Below are positions 17,033 through 32,000 of a stretch of 64,000 nt of DNA, piece by piece. This stretch comes from Bacteroidota bacterium (GTDB taxonomy: Bacteria; Bacteroidota; Bacteroidia; Chitinophagales; JADJOU01): the NCBI GenBank assembly GCA_016713645.1, contig JADJOU010000005.1, positions 62,001 through 126,000 on the forward strand, given 5' to 3'. Numbering within the stretch: position 1 is the first letter of the stretch; every line of letters starts with the position of its first letter. The notes beneath the pieces are model-generated. The model made no database searches. It saw only the letters and a list, made by a program, of their open reading frames with translations, and had not been told where the DNA came from. The position numbers and the translations under genes were made by a program.

Positions 17033-20000
17033 TACCGCATCATTTTCTTACTGCTTTCGCTGTAAATGAAGTCCATGTTACAGGCAAGATGAATGGATTA
17101 TTAAATGGAATCACCAAGTTTTGTTGAGAGAATCCTGGAACACTGTATTGGAAGTACTTGTCTACACCATAAGTAGTTGAGCCAGTATGTGCTAAGAGAG
17201 TTGAACTATCAGCACCAACAGCATTTGTCAATGGAGTTAATCCCTCAGGACCTGATGCTTGGTGGAACTTGTGGATCTTAATCCAAGGATCATTCAACAT
17301 TACACCCCACTTAGCAAGAATCGTATCGTAAATCTTATTCAATTCTGCTTGACGTACATAGAATCTAATATAAACTCTACCATTTGTTGGTTGATTAGTC
17401 GGTGTGATCACCAAGTTTCTATCCAACATCATGCAGTATTCTTTCAATCCAGAAACTGTGTTAGAAATACTGTCTTTTCTCACTGAGTCAGAAGTGTTTC
17501 TCACTCTAATACTCCAACAAGTAGATCCAAGATTATTTCCATTTGGATTGATAGCAAAAATCAATTTGCCTGTAGTGTCATACATATTGATCCAATCTAC
17601 ACCGCTCAAGTTAGCGCAATTCACTGAAGTGTAATCTCCAGCTGCGTAACGGATAAACATGGTATCATCAGCACCCATATCACGAACTTCGGCTGGACGT
17701 AATTTTTGGTCATAGTCATTTGTGATTGATGAAATAAATTTCGCTTTTCCATCACCAGTTGCATTGATTGACAACCTTAGATTGGTAGCTGAAATAAATC
17801 CTGGATTACCGAATACTGAGTTTGAATCTGAACCTCCGTAAAGAGCACCTTTCATCGTCGCAAATGTATAGTTCGTTCCGAATATATTGATTAGTGGCTC
17901 ACTTACTGAACCAGAACCTTGGTAGTAATTATTGTAGTTGCACTCAGCAATATTGACTTAGTCGTTGCTAAATTCGTGCCGCTAAATCCGATACAAGACA
18001 CGTTAGCTCCTGTTGTTTGGAATATATTATTCACGATGCGAACATTGCTTGAGAATCCATTATTGTTTGTAACAAACAATGCTCTATTTCCTGTCAATGT
18101 CGTTGTATATCTAAAGCTATTGTGGTAGATATTCAAATAACTACTAGAAGTTACAGACATTTGATAATATGTACTAGATGTACTTGTCGAAATGATAAAG
18201 TTGTTGTACACATTAAATGGTGCAGTCTCTCCGTAGTTGTTGATCAAGGCTAATGCAATAGGAGTAGAAGTTCCACCATTCGTAATTGAATTGTACGATA
18301 TCTCCCCTGGACCTGAAACATTCGTCAAACTAATCATTTGATAGAAAGAAGCAGTTACTGCATTGATGGTATTGTATCTAATCTTAGGAGCCCAACAATA
18401 AGACATAAATATTGGAAGTGCATTCTCTCCTAAAGTTGTATTGAATGTATTGCTATCAATAACGACTCTTTTGGGTTGAAATTACCAACATTGTTATTTC
18501 CTACAATATTGATTCCTTGTGATCTTGTAATTGTATTCTTTCTAATCGTCAAACCAGGGTTAAATCCAGTTGAAGATACGACAGAATAAGAAACCGAGTT
18601 TGAAGCTACTGCATTGTTTAAGATACAGTTGCTGATCGTAATATTAGATGCAGAATCAGGCAAAGCACTGAAAACAGAGATAACTGTATTTGGCCAACCT
18701 GTATTCTCTCTTATTGTCAACTTGTCGAAGACAATATTATCAGCACCGTTGCTGCCATATCCACAAAGTCAGGACTTGCACCACCAATGGTATAAGTACC
18801 ATTCAATGGTCCGCATATAATTCTTCTTGTTGTATCATTCAACAAATTATTATCCGTTGTTCCATTCGGTCCATCACTGAATACTTTTAAGGTATCCACT
18901 GGATTTCCAGAACCTCCAAATACAACTCCTGGAATAAACAAGGTGTGCGTATCACAAGGATTAATCGTATCAGTAAATGCTACTGTAAACACAGTGCCAT
19001 TGTAATTCAACTGAGCAGAGATATTGCCTGAAGTAATTTGATTATTCCCTACATTTCTCACCAATACTGCAACAGTCGCTGGACCGGCTGGTTGAGAAGA
19101 CGTTGAAGGATTTGTAATATTCTCTACCGCTAAATCTGTAGCCAATCTCACCACTTCATCAGCACCCATTGTTGGTGCTAACAAAGATCTAGTTTGGCCG
19201 TCCATATCCGTTGTAATTCCCGCGGGAGTTCCCGCGATTGTACAACCCAAAGCTGTTGACAAATGTAAATTAGAAGCACTTGCATAGTTAGGATTAGCCC
19301 AAACACTATTCGCTCCTGCTCCACCACTGTATGGCGCTTGGAAATTCGCTTGTGTATATGTGAATGCTCCAATTTGCAATACATTTCCATTTGTTCCATT
19401 AAAGAACATGTTGTAGTTGAAATTGTTAAACGCTGCTGCACTTGAAGCATAAACAGGTACTGATGTGCTCAATCCAGTTGCTGTAATTGTAAACACATTA
19501 TTTCTGCAATCATTGAGCGTACTAGATACATATAAGCAATATCCACCCGCAGCTCCATTAGATCCTAAGTTAATAGAATTGTGTAAATATCTCCAATATT
19601 GAACTGGTGCTTGAATACCATAAACTATACCCGCTCCAAAGTTACCATAGATAACATTGTTCACACACATATTGTAATTCGCTGCAATTCCAGAAGAACC
19701 TAGATAAATCGCTGTACCATTGAATGAATCGATGGTATTCTTATAAATTTCGATTTTCTCTGTTACCGCAGGAATAACGCCCGTCAAGTATATTGAAGAA
19801 TGACTAGTTGTTAAAGATCCAGCTGTTCTTGTATTAAAGAAGTTATTGTAAATATATGGTACTTGAGCACCTGAATGATACGCATCATACAAATACTGTC
19901 CATTAAATACATTGTTTGTCGTATAAATCTTTGCTGTAGGTAAATTTCCTGCAGACCAAATATCATAATAATCAAAATTGATAATATTTGAATCTATAAA

Positions 20001-23000
20001 GATATTGTGGTTTACAGTAGATGGTGTTTTTGGGTTCGTTGCATTTTTTGTAAGAGCAATTCTATATAAAGATGCAGTTGAACTTTGACCTGAGACTGAA
20101 CTAGGGGTAGTATTATTGTCACCAATCATACATTTAACAATTCTAATATTCGTACTATTAAATACCAAAATATTTGAAGAAGTACTAGTATTGGTCGTGT
20201 TGCTAATTGCTAGATTTCTAAACGTCACATAATTTGTTCCATTGAATCTCAATACATAATTGCCTGGCGTAAAGCCCGTGCAAGCGAATCTCAGTTGTGT
20301 CGTCAATGGATTACCGCCATCAAATGTGATGGTATTCGCTGCAGACTGACCCGAAATCGCCGGAATATCCACTTGCTCCGTATAGTCTCCAGGCGCAACA
20401 TTGAAAGTAACAGGACCTGAAATTCCACAACCAGCCATCGCATTCACCGCTGAAGTGAAATTGGTAAAGTTCGTAGGTCCAGGTGTTCCTCCAATCGTAT
20501 AAGTTCCTGCTAAACCAATACATCCATATGTGTACAAAGTATCATTGTAAATCAATGGGCTTATTGAATCTACCCAAGCGGACATACTGAATATTGTACC
20601 GATGAAATTATGTTGTTGAGCACCATTAAATGTAATCGTATCTCTCTGACCAGCTGCTAAGCTTCCTGTCCAAGGTTTCGTCTCGATATGTCCATCCACG
20701 TTATATCCTACTGTAGAAGATGTAATAGTATTCACTCCATAGTTTCTGATAACAAATTTGATATCTCTCAAACCTGCGCCTGCTACACCCGCATTAGGAT
20801 AAACGATAGATTCTACACCTAAGTCGTTTGCCAATGGGTGGTGATCTGCTCCAGCATCAGACAATCCAGATCTTGTCGCATTATCGATATCATCTGTAAC
20901 AGATGAATTCGTCATAATACTCAAGAGATTCGTCGGTGAAGTCGTATGTAAATCAGTATTTGAAACGAATAATGGATTCGTAGATACGGTATAATCTTCT
21001 TGGCCAATTCCATTCATCAGCGTTTTATACGATGCAAAGGTTGCCTGAGCACCAGGTGTCGCAGCAAATCCGGTAGCACCAGTTCCTTGGAAGTAAACAT
21101 TCGAGTCAATCAAGATATTCGATGGACTTGTCGTACTTATATACAAGACATAAGGTGATACAGTTCCTGAACCTTTCGCATACACAATATTGTGTTTGAA
21201 ATGATTCACAGGGGTAGAAATTGATTGCAAATAAACCGAATACATACCAGTATTGCCTATTGTGTTCAAAATAGAGTTATTATAGAATCTGCAACCGCCT
21301 ATAGAAGAGCAATAGAGCACATAGGAACCATTTGATCCATTGGCACCATTACCCACTAAGAAATTATTCGTAACAAGGAAAGGATTAACTAAAGTTCCGT
21401 TACAAGCAGTCAAATACAACCCATAATAAGGATTTCCTGTCATTTTATTCTTAGAGATGACGAAATCAGCTCCTGAGGCACTACATGAAGTGAAATACAT
21501 TCCATAAGGGAAAGAATAAGCAGAATTGCAGTTTACAATATTATTTGTAAATATTGAATTTCTCAAATTCGACATGTAAATTCTCATGTATTGCTGAGAA
21601 TTGAAAGTATTGCTATCAACAAAGTAATTATACTTAGGTTGAGTAGAACTCAAAGCATAGAAACCATAAGAACCACTATTGAATAAGTTCTTGATCAATA
21701 CCAAACTATCATCACTCAATGCATTGGTGTTGGACAATACATAGAATACAACTTGGTTGCTACTAGTGCTCAATGACCCATTACTCAAGAATTTATTATT
21801 CGTAAATTGGTTGGCTCTCGCCGTGTTTCTCATAATTACAACACCGTTGAAACCTAGTGAAACAGCATTGCTCAAAGTTAAATGATGGAATCTGAAATAA
21901 TCAGAACCATTCAAATCAACAACATAGTTATTTGTACTATTCGAAGCCGAATTGAATTGAATAAGAACACTATCCGCATTTAATGCTGCAGATTGAATGG
22001 TAATTGTATTTGTTGGAGATGCTCCACTGATCTCTGCAAATTGCATTTGTTCAGTATAAACCCCCGTTGCAACATTTACAACCACTGGGCCAGATACTCC
22101 ACAAGAAGTCAATCTAGACACCAAAGAAGCAAAATTTTGGAAATTTGTAATAGTAGCAGGGCTAGATGCATTCACCGTATAAGTACCTGACAATGGAGAA
22201 CACACCACATTGGCAATACTATCATTTAATTGATATCCATCTGTTGTTCCGTTAGGTCCATCTGTCCAAGCATAAATGGTATCAAATCCACCAGCAAAAT
22301 TGTGTTGATTCGCACCCGTAAAGGTAATATTCGTATTACCGCCGATGGCAAGTGTTCCTGTCCATGCAATGGTCTTCGTAGATCCAAGTGCACCAACTTT
22401 GTAACGCACATTTGCAGACGTAACTGGAACAGTACCGAAGTTTTTGATATTCACAACCACATTCTGAAGACCTGGAGTCATTGGGAATGCAGGAGCTACT
22501 ACTGCAAATGCCCCGATATTCTCCGCTGCTACATCAAATTCATCTGCTCCAATATCAGGGGTTGTAGCATTTCTTGCTTGACCATCGATATCAGTCGTGA
22601 TATAACTGATTGGTGTTCCTACTGCATTGAGGTTTGGACTAATCGTATGCAAATTCGTTAAATTGTTGATGAATACAGGATTCAGGTTTTTAGAATTCAC
22701 ATTCATACCACTTGCTCCAACAAAATTGTTCAAATTATACGTTGTTCCTTGAATAAATGCCGTATTGCCACTAGGGTCAGATGTAAAGAAGTTGTTGTAA
22801 TCCATCTGATTTGCACCACCAATACTAAATGGAAGTGTTGGCGTCAAACCTGCATTGAATGGAAGATAAATAGGGAAACTAGAACTAGCCGCTCCAAACA
22901 AGGAAATCGTATTATTCTTGAAAATATTATTATCCCAATATCCGTTCGTAGTATATCCAGTATTAAACCTAATACCATACAAGATATTGGTGTTCGATAC

Positions 23001-26000
23001 TGGTGGCGTAATAGAAATGGTATTATTCATAATTCTCGCTCTATATAGGAAGGTATTATTTGTAATATACAAACCATAAATGGTACCTGTTCCTAAGAAA
23101 TTACCTCCAATCATATTGTTGGAAATTTCAAAACTATCAGAACCATTGAATCCTCCAGCTTGACCTGGACTTAAGAAATAAACCCCATAGGTTCCAGCAT
23201 TATTGATTTTATTGCTTTTGAACTCAAACCCATCCCAATAATAAGCCAAAATTCCATAGTTAGATGTAACAGCAGATGGACTCATGGTAAAGGTATTCCC
23301 ATTGAATTTAATTCCATGTTGATAATACATATAACAACCATACTGATACATCCCTGTACAAATATTATTGGTAATCACATTCGACTCCGCTTGTGAGCCA
23401 GTCGAATTACTCCATCCAATAGATACAATTGCATAGTAACCGCCAGTAATGGTATTGCTATCGATGGTATTGTAATCTGGAATATTTGCCACTGATGTAG
23501 GGAAAGTCGTTACACTGGTTCCCAAACCATTCATGGCTATACCGCAATTTCTTGTATCTGTCATTGAACCCGTGATGACAATATTATTTCCTTTAACCGT
23601 ATTGCTATCAGAACCATTGCACAAGTTAAAACCTACACCCCAATTAGGGTCTAAAGTTCTTACTGTCATATTCTTCAAGGTGATCCACTTCGCACCAATC
23701 AAACGGAATACATGAGAAGATCCTTGAGATCCCCCTTGGAATTCTACTGTTTCTTTGGTCGCTCCTCCATTAATTGTAATTGTATTGGTTGGTGAAGATC
23801 CTGGGACAATTCCGTTGAAGATATTTTGCTCAACATAAGGGCCCGTTCCAGAAACGATATTGAATGTAACTGGACCACTGATACCACATGAATAAATCGC
23901 ATTGATTGCAGAGGCAATCGATGGGAAATTAGTCGCACTTATAGGAGAAGTCTTATCAATTGTAAATGTACCGGCAATGCTTGAACAATAAATATTGTAC
24001 AAGGAATCATTGCTCGTATTGTTATCTGCACTAGCATTTGGTGCACTTGTGAATATCAGCATGGTATTAAATCCTGCCACAAAAGTCTGACCAGGGAAAG
24101 TAATCGTCACCGTATCACAAGCATTCAAAGTTCCTGGCAAAGTTAGCGTCGTTGGTGTTCCATTCAATACTAGCGTTACATCGCCTGTTAACAAAGAATT
24201 AGAGCCTGTATTTCTAACTCTTACTCTTATATCCGTTGTACCTGGTGTAATAGACAAAGTAGCAGGATTTAAAAGAGAATCAATACCCAAGTCATTGGTC
24301 ACTGCTACAGCCTCATCCGCACCAATCGTCGTTGTACCACCTCTCGATTGCTCATCCATATCTGTTGTGATTCCAACATTAGGTGCTAAACCAGCACAGA
24401 TAAATGAAGAATTCACATGCAAATTGCTCGTAGAGACAAATCCTGGATTGGCATACTTAGAATTAATACCAAGACCTGTTGGCCATGCTGTACCTAAATT
24501 TGCTTGAGTCATAATAGTACCCGCCCTATAAGCCAAGCTACCAGATGCGACATTATAGAATATATTGTAATCCATCGAATCTACATAAGTAGTAGATGAA
24601 ATGTACAATGGATAATGCAAGGAACCATTCGTATTGGTACAAGCGAATATGTTATTCTTAATCGTATTATTCGCTCCAAAACTTACATATAAACCATATG
24701 CATTCGAATTGTTATTATTCAAATTGTATGAATTGTGGAAGATATTCCAATTGGAATTCGTCGCACTAATCATCGTCAAATAAGTTGTAGCTGAAGCAAA
24801 ATTAATGCCTCTTGAGAAGGTGTTATTTGCCAAGACATTTTTATTAGGTGCTGGATTACCTGCTCCAATTAAGTATGCTCCATAAGAATACAATGAATCA
24901 AAACGATTGTTAATAACTTCATGGAAATTAGGACTACTTGGACTACCTGACAAATAGAATGCATAGTGAGTGGTTTGACCTATTGTTCTCACTCTAAAGC
25001 GCATTGCGTTATTCTTAAATTTCATTACACAATTACTAGGTGCGTAAACACCCATGTAATATAAATTATCGAAATCATTATTTCTCAAATTCGTAACATG
25101 GTTGCCATTATTTACATAGTTGGTAACCACATAATAAGCAAAATGTAAAATACTTGAATCACAAGTAAATGGACCAGTTCCAGAAGTATAGGCTCCTGTT
25201 ATAGATGCTGTACTTCCGTTGATGACAATTCTACTCAACGTAGAACCTGGTGTCGCATTGAAGAATTGATTCAAGGTGTCTCCGATGATACACTTATTGA
25301 AACCGACAGGTCACAATTAAGCGCATGTACGTTCCAAGCAACACTTTGGTTAGAACTCAAGATACTCAAGTTTTTAAAGTAGATGTGTGAAGTACCACTC
25401 AAACGAATAATGTACTCACTACCTGGACCCGTAAAGAAATTAATACTTCTCGTATTTCTATCTACTCCATCAAAAGTAACTGTATTCACAGCAGATGAAC
25501 CTGGAATCAAAGGAATCACAATCTGCTCATAGTATGAACCAGGAGCTACTGTAAATACAACAGGACCAGAAATTCCACAACCCGTCATAGCAGCAACCGC
25601 CGCAGTGAATGATTGGTAGTTCACACTGCTCGCAGGCAAACTCGCATTGATTGTCATCGCACCAGAAAGACCAATACATCCATTGATATTAAATGAATCA
25701 TTCGCAATTCTAGAATCAACCACAGTGCTTGGACTATCGGTCCAAGTCTTAATTGTAATAGCTCCTGGAGCAAAGGTATATGGAGTTGTAAATGTAACTG
25801 TATCTGTTGCACATAATCCCAAAGAACCTGTCCATGCTTGTTTCACCTCAGTACCATTGATATTGTAATATACATTGGCAGAAGTTACGGTATTTGTTCC
25901 AAAGTTTTTCAATAAGACTTTGATGGTTTGTGAACCAGCAGAGGCAACTCCATTTGGAGGGTATATAAGACTAGCTATTCCTATATCATTATTTCCACCC

Positions 26001-29000
26001 AAGTGATCACAACCTGCTTGTGAAGTTCCACAACGTGGTAAATTATCAATATCATCCACTATCATCGGATGTGTATTGATTGTATACGCTGGAGAAGAAC
26101 CTGTTAAATGAAGATTTGTATTAGATACAAAATTTGGATTGCTGTGAATTGAAGCTAAATCTCTCGTAGGCATAGCCGCTTTCCAAGCTGCAAAAGTTGC
26201 ATAGGTTGTACCATTAGATCCAAATGTCGCACCCGTAGTATAATATATATTGCTATCTACACTATTTGCAGAAGGAGAATAAATACATGCATTACCCCCT
26301 GATACTGCAAAAATATTGTGTCTAATCGTATTTGGTGATGATGGCAAATAAGCTGAATAATAGGTTCCTACTAAACTACTTGCAGCCATCGTCGAGTTAT
26401 TGTAGACATTCCAGTTACCTCCAGAGAGATAAAGCGGGTAACACGTGGAAGAACCACCTACCATAAGCATATTATTGTTACACTGACTGCCCGCGGCTAC
26501 TGTATTGGTATTGTATATACCATAACCGCCATTTGGATTCAAAACTTTATTCTTATTAAAGTATTGTAACATCGAACTTGATGAAGTACAATAAATTCCG
26601 TAGAAATTAGTATACGAAGTATTCGTTGTAATGGTGTTACCGCTCATTACAACTGGATTTCCAGAGCTATTCGCCCATGTATGGTAAATCCCCGCATAAT
26701 ATTGATTATTCATCGTGTTATTGGTAAACACAACACCATAGTTGTATCTAGCTGGCGCAGTTAAGATGATACCGATTGATCCATTGTTCATCGTACAATT
26801 AGTAACCGTATCGCGATAATTATCTCCCGTAGCACCTTCCGCCATATCTACACATGCATGTGATGGAGAAGCTGTTAATGTTGAAGTAGATGCAGTTGTA
26901 TTGAATACACAACCCTCGACCTTATTATCTCTTGCATCGAAAATAATCTTCAACAAACCACCCCAAGTCGCGTTCGTTGTTGTGAATGTCATATTTCTCA
27001 ACTTGATAAAGTCTGCACCATTCAAGAATAAGATATGATTATTCGCATATGAAGTTTGTCCGTTAAAAGTCAAAGTGACATTTGCTGGATTTCCAGAAGC
27101 CGATTGAATTGTCAAAGGAGCAGAAGCGCTTACCCCAGAGATTGGTGTTAAAGTCCACTGTCCTGTATAGGTTCCATTGGCAATATTTACTGTCGTTGCA
27201 GCGCTAACACCACAAGAATTCAACTTAGCAATCATTGCATCGATGGTTTGGAAATTCGTACTTGATGCAGGTAATCCAGCATCAACGGTATAAACTCCCG
27301 CCATCGCACCACCGCACAAGTAAGAATTCAAAGTATCATTCAATTGATATCCATCTGTTGTTCCGTTTGGATTTGATGTGAAAGAAATTAAGGTATCATT
27401 ATTACCAGTATTGTTATACTGCATCGCACCAGTAAAAGTTACATTCGTAGAAGCATTAGGAGCCAAAGTTCCAGTCCAACCAATCGTATGCAATGTACCC
27501 AAGTTTCCAGCTTTATAGCTCACATCCGCAGAGGTAATCGCCACCAATCCGAAATTCTTAAAAGTAACTGTAACATCTTGCAATCCACCCGCTGGGAATT
27601 GAGTAGGAGCGACTAAAGCTGTTACCCCAATATTCTCTGCCGGAGGTGTAAATTCATCTGCTCTAATATCAACGGTACCACCACCGATAGGTCTTGTATC
27701 CCCATCAATATCTGTTGTGACAAAAGTATTGACCCCAACATCATTCAATGTAGGTGCAAAAGTATGCAAATTTGACATTGGATTGATCAATTGCGGATCT
27801 ACATTAAGACAAGAAGAAGTATTTTGACCGCTAATGGCTGGGCCTATCCATGTATTACCTGTATAAGCGGTTGTACCAAATACAATTGGCGATGCACCCG
27901 CATTATCTGTCCATACATCATTATGGCTAAATGAAGTTGAATTCAAGAATGGATTGACTGTAAAATAAGAATACAAGGCATATGACCCACTTGTATTTCC
28001 ATAGTTAAAGAAAATATTATTCTTCATTTCATTGCCTGTATTCCAAGTATTTGTATTATAGAAGTATACATAATACCCTCCTGTATTGCTTCCTTGACCG
28101 ACGGTATTATGGAAGTAATCACAATTTCTGGAATAATACCAAAAAGCCGGATAAGCATAAACTAAACTACCTTTTCTAGCTCCACCTATCATATTATTGG
28201 AAACTTCACTTCTCGAAATCTCTGTTCCATTATTAAACGCATTTCCTAAATTTTGCAAATACATCCCTGAATAATAGAAATTATTAATTTTATTCTTTCT
28301 GATATGCGTATAATCACAATACTGCACATTCATACTATAATAACTCGTTGAGTTAAATACACAGGTATCGATTGTATTTCCAGTGATTTCACTTGAGTCA
28401 TAACAATACACATTTATACCATGCGCATACGTATTGGTAATAAAGTTATTGATAATACTCAATCTCTTGCCCATATTGGCTGGAGTTGTTACGCCTGAAC
28501 CATTTCCATAAGCCGTGATTCCATAAAAACCCCCTCTGATTCTATTGCCCATCAACAATGTCGTTCTGGCATTAAAACCTGTGCCTGTAACGGATGTTCC
28601 ATTTGATGAAATCGCAATACCTGCAGAATTACTAGCAGATGTTGAAGCTAAATTGATATTACAGTCTTGAATTGTATTTGAATCAGCATTTGTCGTCAAA
28701 AATACTCCTGCACAAACAGTAAGACTTGGATTGTTAATTGTCAAATTCTTGAACACAAGATTTCGTGCATTGACAATTCTAATAACCGCTTGCTGATTGC
28801 TTATCGTCGTATTGAACCAGATCATCTCTTTCGTTCCTCCTCCATCTACAGTGATTTTATTAATGGAATTCATTCCCGTGATTGGACCATTGATGACCAA
28901 TTGCTCGTTATAAGGACCAGAGCCTGGAACGACATTCAACGTCACCGCGCCTGCAACTGTTCCCAATCGAATCATCGAGAAGGCTTCATTGAAAGAAGTA

Positions 29001-32000
29001 AAGTTGGTCGTGCTCAATGGTTGATTTTTGTTGATTGTATACACCCCTGAATAAGGCAAAGTATAGGTGTACATTCGTTCCTCCTCCTGTGAAAGTCGCT
29101 TGAATAGTAAATGATAATAAGGTATCGCTATAAGAACATGGCTGCAAATTCACCCCGAAAGACTGAGTCGTCGGCGCACCGCCATTGACTGTATAGTTCA
29201 TCGTCAATTGATTGATCGCGGTTGTTCCTGAATTTCTCACTCTGAAAGTCACCGTTGTAGGTAGACCTATCGTCACTGTTGTAGGAGCTGTAATTTCATA
29301 GACACTTGCATCAAATGCATTGGTAGTCGTATACTCATCACAACCTCTATCTGGTGTTGCAGATCTAGCTGTTCCATCGAAATCTCCCAATAATGGCAAT
29401 TTAGAAGCATTATAAGCAGACCAAAATCCATTGTCCGCAGAACAAGATGCCTGAGTATGTAAGTCCGTTTTAGACGTAAAGCTCAATAATGAGCGGAATG
29501 AACCACCAAATACTGCTGAATTTTCGCAATATCCATAAGTCACAACATTCGCTGCTGTTCTAAATGAATTGAATCCAACTTGCGTATTTACATAACCTCC
29601 GCCATTCCAAAACAAGAAAGTTCCCGAAGTGTTTGAGCCATAGACGTTATTGTTGTAATGCATCGAAGTCCCATTTGGATACAAATAAGCTGCATAACCC
29701 GAAGTAGTTGCTGTTCCACCCCCTGTATTCATAAAGATATTATTTCTAACGGTGTCACCTGTCATAAATGAACTAAAATAAGCTGCATAGGCAGACGTAT
29801 TCGGGGCAGTGATATTCACAGTATTGTAATAAATATCTAGATAATTACATGATGATATGAAATAAAGACCGTAAGATGTAGTTACAGCAAAATTACCAGT
29901 TATGGCAATCATATTATTGGTCACATACCCCTTATTTTGAAGAGATCCTGTTCCACTAGAATTCAATTGAGAATTATAAATTCCATAAAGCTGTTGGTTC
30001 GCATATGCCGATGTCAAGGTAATTTTATTGCCGACAATCACTGGTCTTCTAAAATTTCCACTCGTATAAATACCATAATTAGTTGTATTAGAATTATTAC
30101 AAGAAATCGTATTCCCTATGATGGCCACTGAGTCTTGGTAATAAGAGTAGATACCAGCATAATAATGGTTAATCAAATTATTCCCAATAAAGGCATTCCC
30201 TTGAGAATAAGTGCCATTGCTCAAAATCGTAGAACCTTGAAAATATATCCCCGCATATCCACCAGTCACCGTATTTCCTACTATTGTATTAAAGGTATCT
30301 CTTGAATTACTCTGGAAAAAACCATAGAAATTGAGATTCCCTGTAAATCCATTCAAGATACAATTAGAGATGGAATCTCTATGCGCTCCATTTCTAAACC
30401 AAACCCCATAAGCAGTGAAATTGTAATTATTATTGATGGTAAATCTGTCAAAAGTCACCCAGTCAGCACCATTCAAATCAATCGCAGCGCTTGATGAACT
30501 TACATTCGCATTGATAATACAAAGTGCAGGATTGCCAGAAGCAGATCTAAATCGAATATTGTTAGCAGCAGAGGCTCCAGTTATTTGAGGAAGAACGACA
30601 TTCTCGTTATAGGTTCCATTGGCTACATTGAATGTGATTGGGCCATTGGCGCCTGCACAAACCAAAGCACTTGTTGCTGCCGCAAAACTGACAAAATTTG
30701 TCGGTCCAGAACCAGCAGGGTCAATCGTATAGGTTCCAGACATGGCACCGCATAAATTGAATTGAGCGGTATCATTATTCACCACAGAATCCATCGAGCC
30801 GTTTGGTGCATCCGTAAACACTTTGAATACGTTATTACCTGCAACCATGGTTGGATTTGTAGCAAAAGTATAATTCGTAGAAGCACATGGAGCCAATCCC
30901 AAAGCCACAATTGCTTCAGTCGTCGTTGCGCCATTATTGCTATAAGAAATATTCCCTGTATTCCATGTCGCCGTTCCATAGTTCTTAATCACCACTTGAC
31001 AAGGCGCGCCAGAACCCGGAATGATTGGAGAACCAGGAGTCGTAATAGAAACTACACCCACTTCATCTGCATAGCCACTGGTCGATTCATCAGCTCCAAC
31101 ATCTGGCGTCGAACCAATTGCATCGCCATCGATATCTGTTGTTCTATACAAATTCGCTCCCAAACCCGTCGTGATTGAATTATTACAAGTTACACGTGTA
31201 TGCAAATCTGTAGCTGAAATATAATTTGGATTGGTATTCGTCGTATTGGCACCAATTCCCATCGCTGGGAATACCAATTTGTAATTGCTCGCAGTTGTCA
31301 ATATCGTTCCGCCTAGATAAGCCATATTCGGCGGTGTCGCAGCGGTGAAGATATTATTGTAATCCATCGTATCGACATAGTTGGTCGAATTAGATTGAAT
31401 GTAAATAGGATAAGAAGTATAAGATCCTGGATTCGGGAAAGCGATATTATTTGCCCAAATTCTAACACTATTATTTGCTGCTCCAAAACCAACTACATAA
31501 ATTCCATAACTGGTTGAACCGGCAAAATTATAGTTGATGCTATTATGGGCCACTTTCCAATAGGATGTTTGCAATAAATTCCTGCTCCAAAACCTGTTCT
31601 AAATCCTGTGATCATATTATCATGGATAGACCCTTTAGCTGCCGAAGGATTTGTTCCGTTTTGAATATAAATTCCATAAGATCCCGCATTTTGAATATTG
31701 TTATTTCCAATTTCCATAGTCGTTGTAGTCAAAGTACCACCACTTACAATAAATACCCTAAGTTCCAGTTGTCGTAGTTCTAGGGCTAATAAAATTGTTC
31801 AAAACTTTAAATCCCTGTGTTCACCTTGAATAAAGAATGGATAAATATATTGGTTGATAATTGTATTTCTGCTAAAAGTATTGGTATTAGCAACAGTCGT
31901 TACGGCAGATATAATTCCATAGTAATTGGCAAAGTCCAAATTATTACTATCGATATTACATTGATTCGTTGTTGTTCCGCCAGTCATGCCGCTAAAGTTT

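Noticed and set aside
22230..22661. Plus-strand frame of 143 residues inside the giant gene
   Set aside because: Antisense shadow: Cys/Ser/Arg/Ile-rich composition arising from the Asn/Thr/Gly-rich coding strand; several similar ones exist (30762-31178, 32285-32527, 22749-23048).
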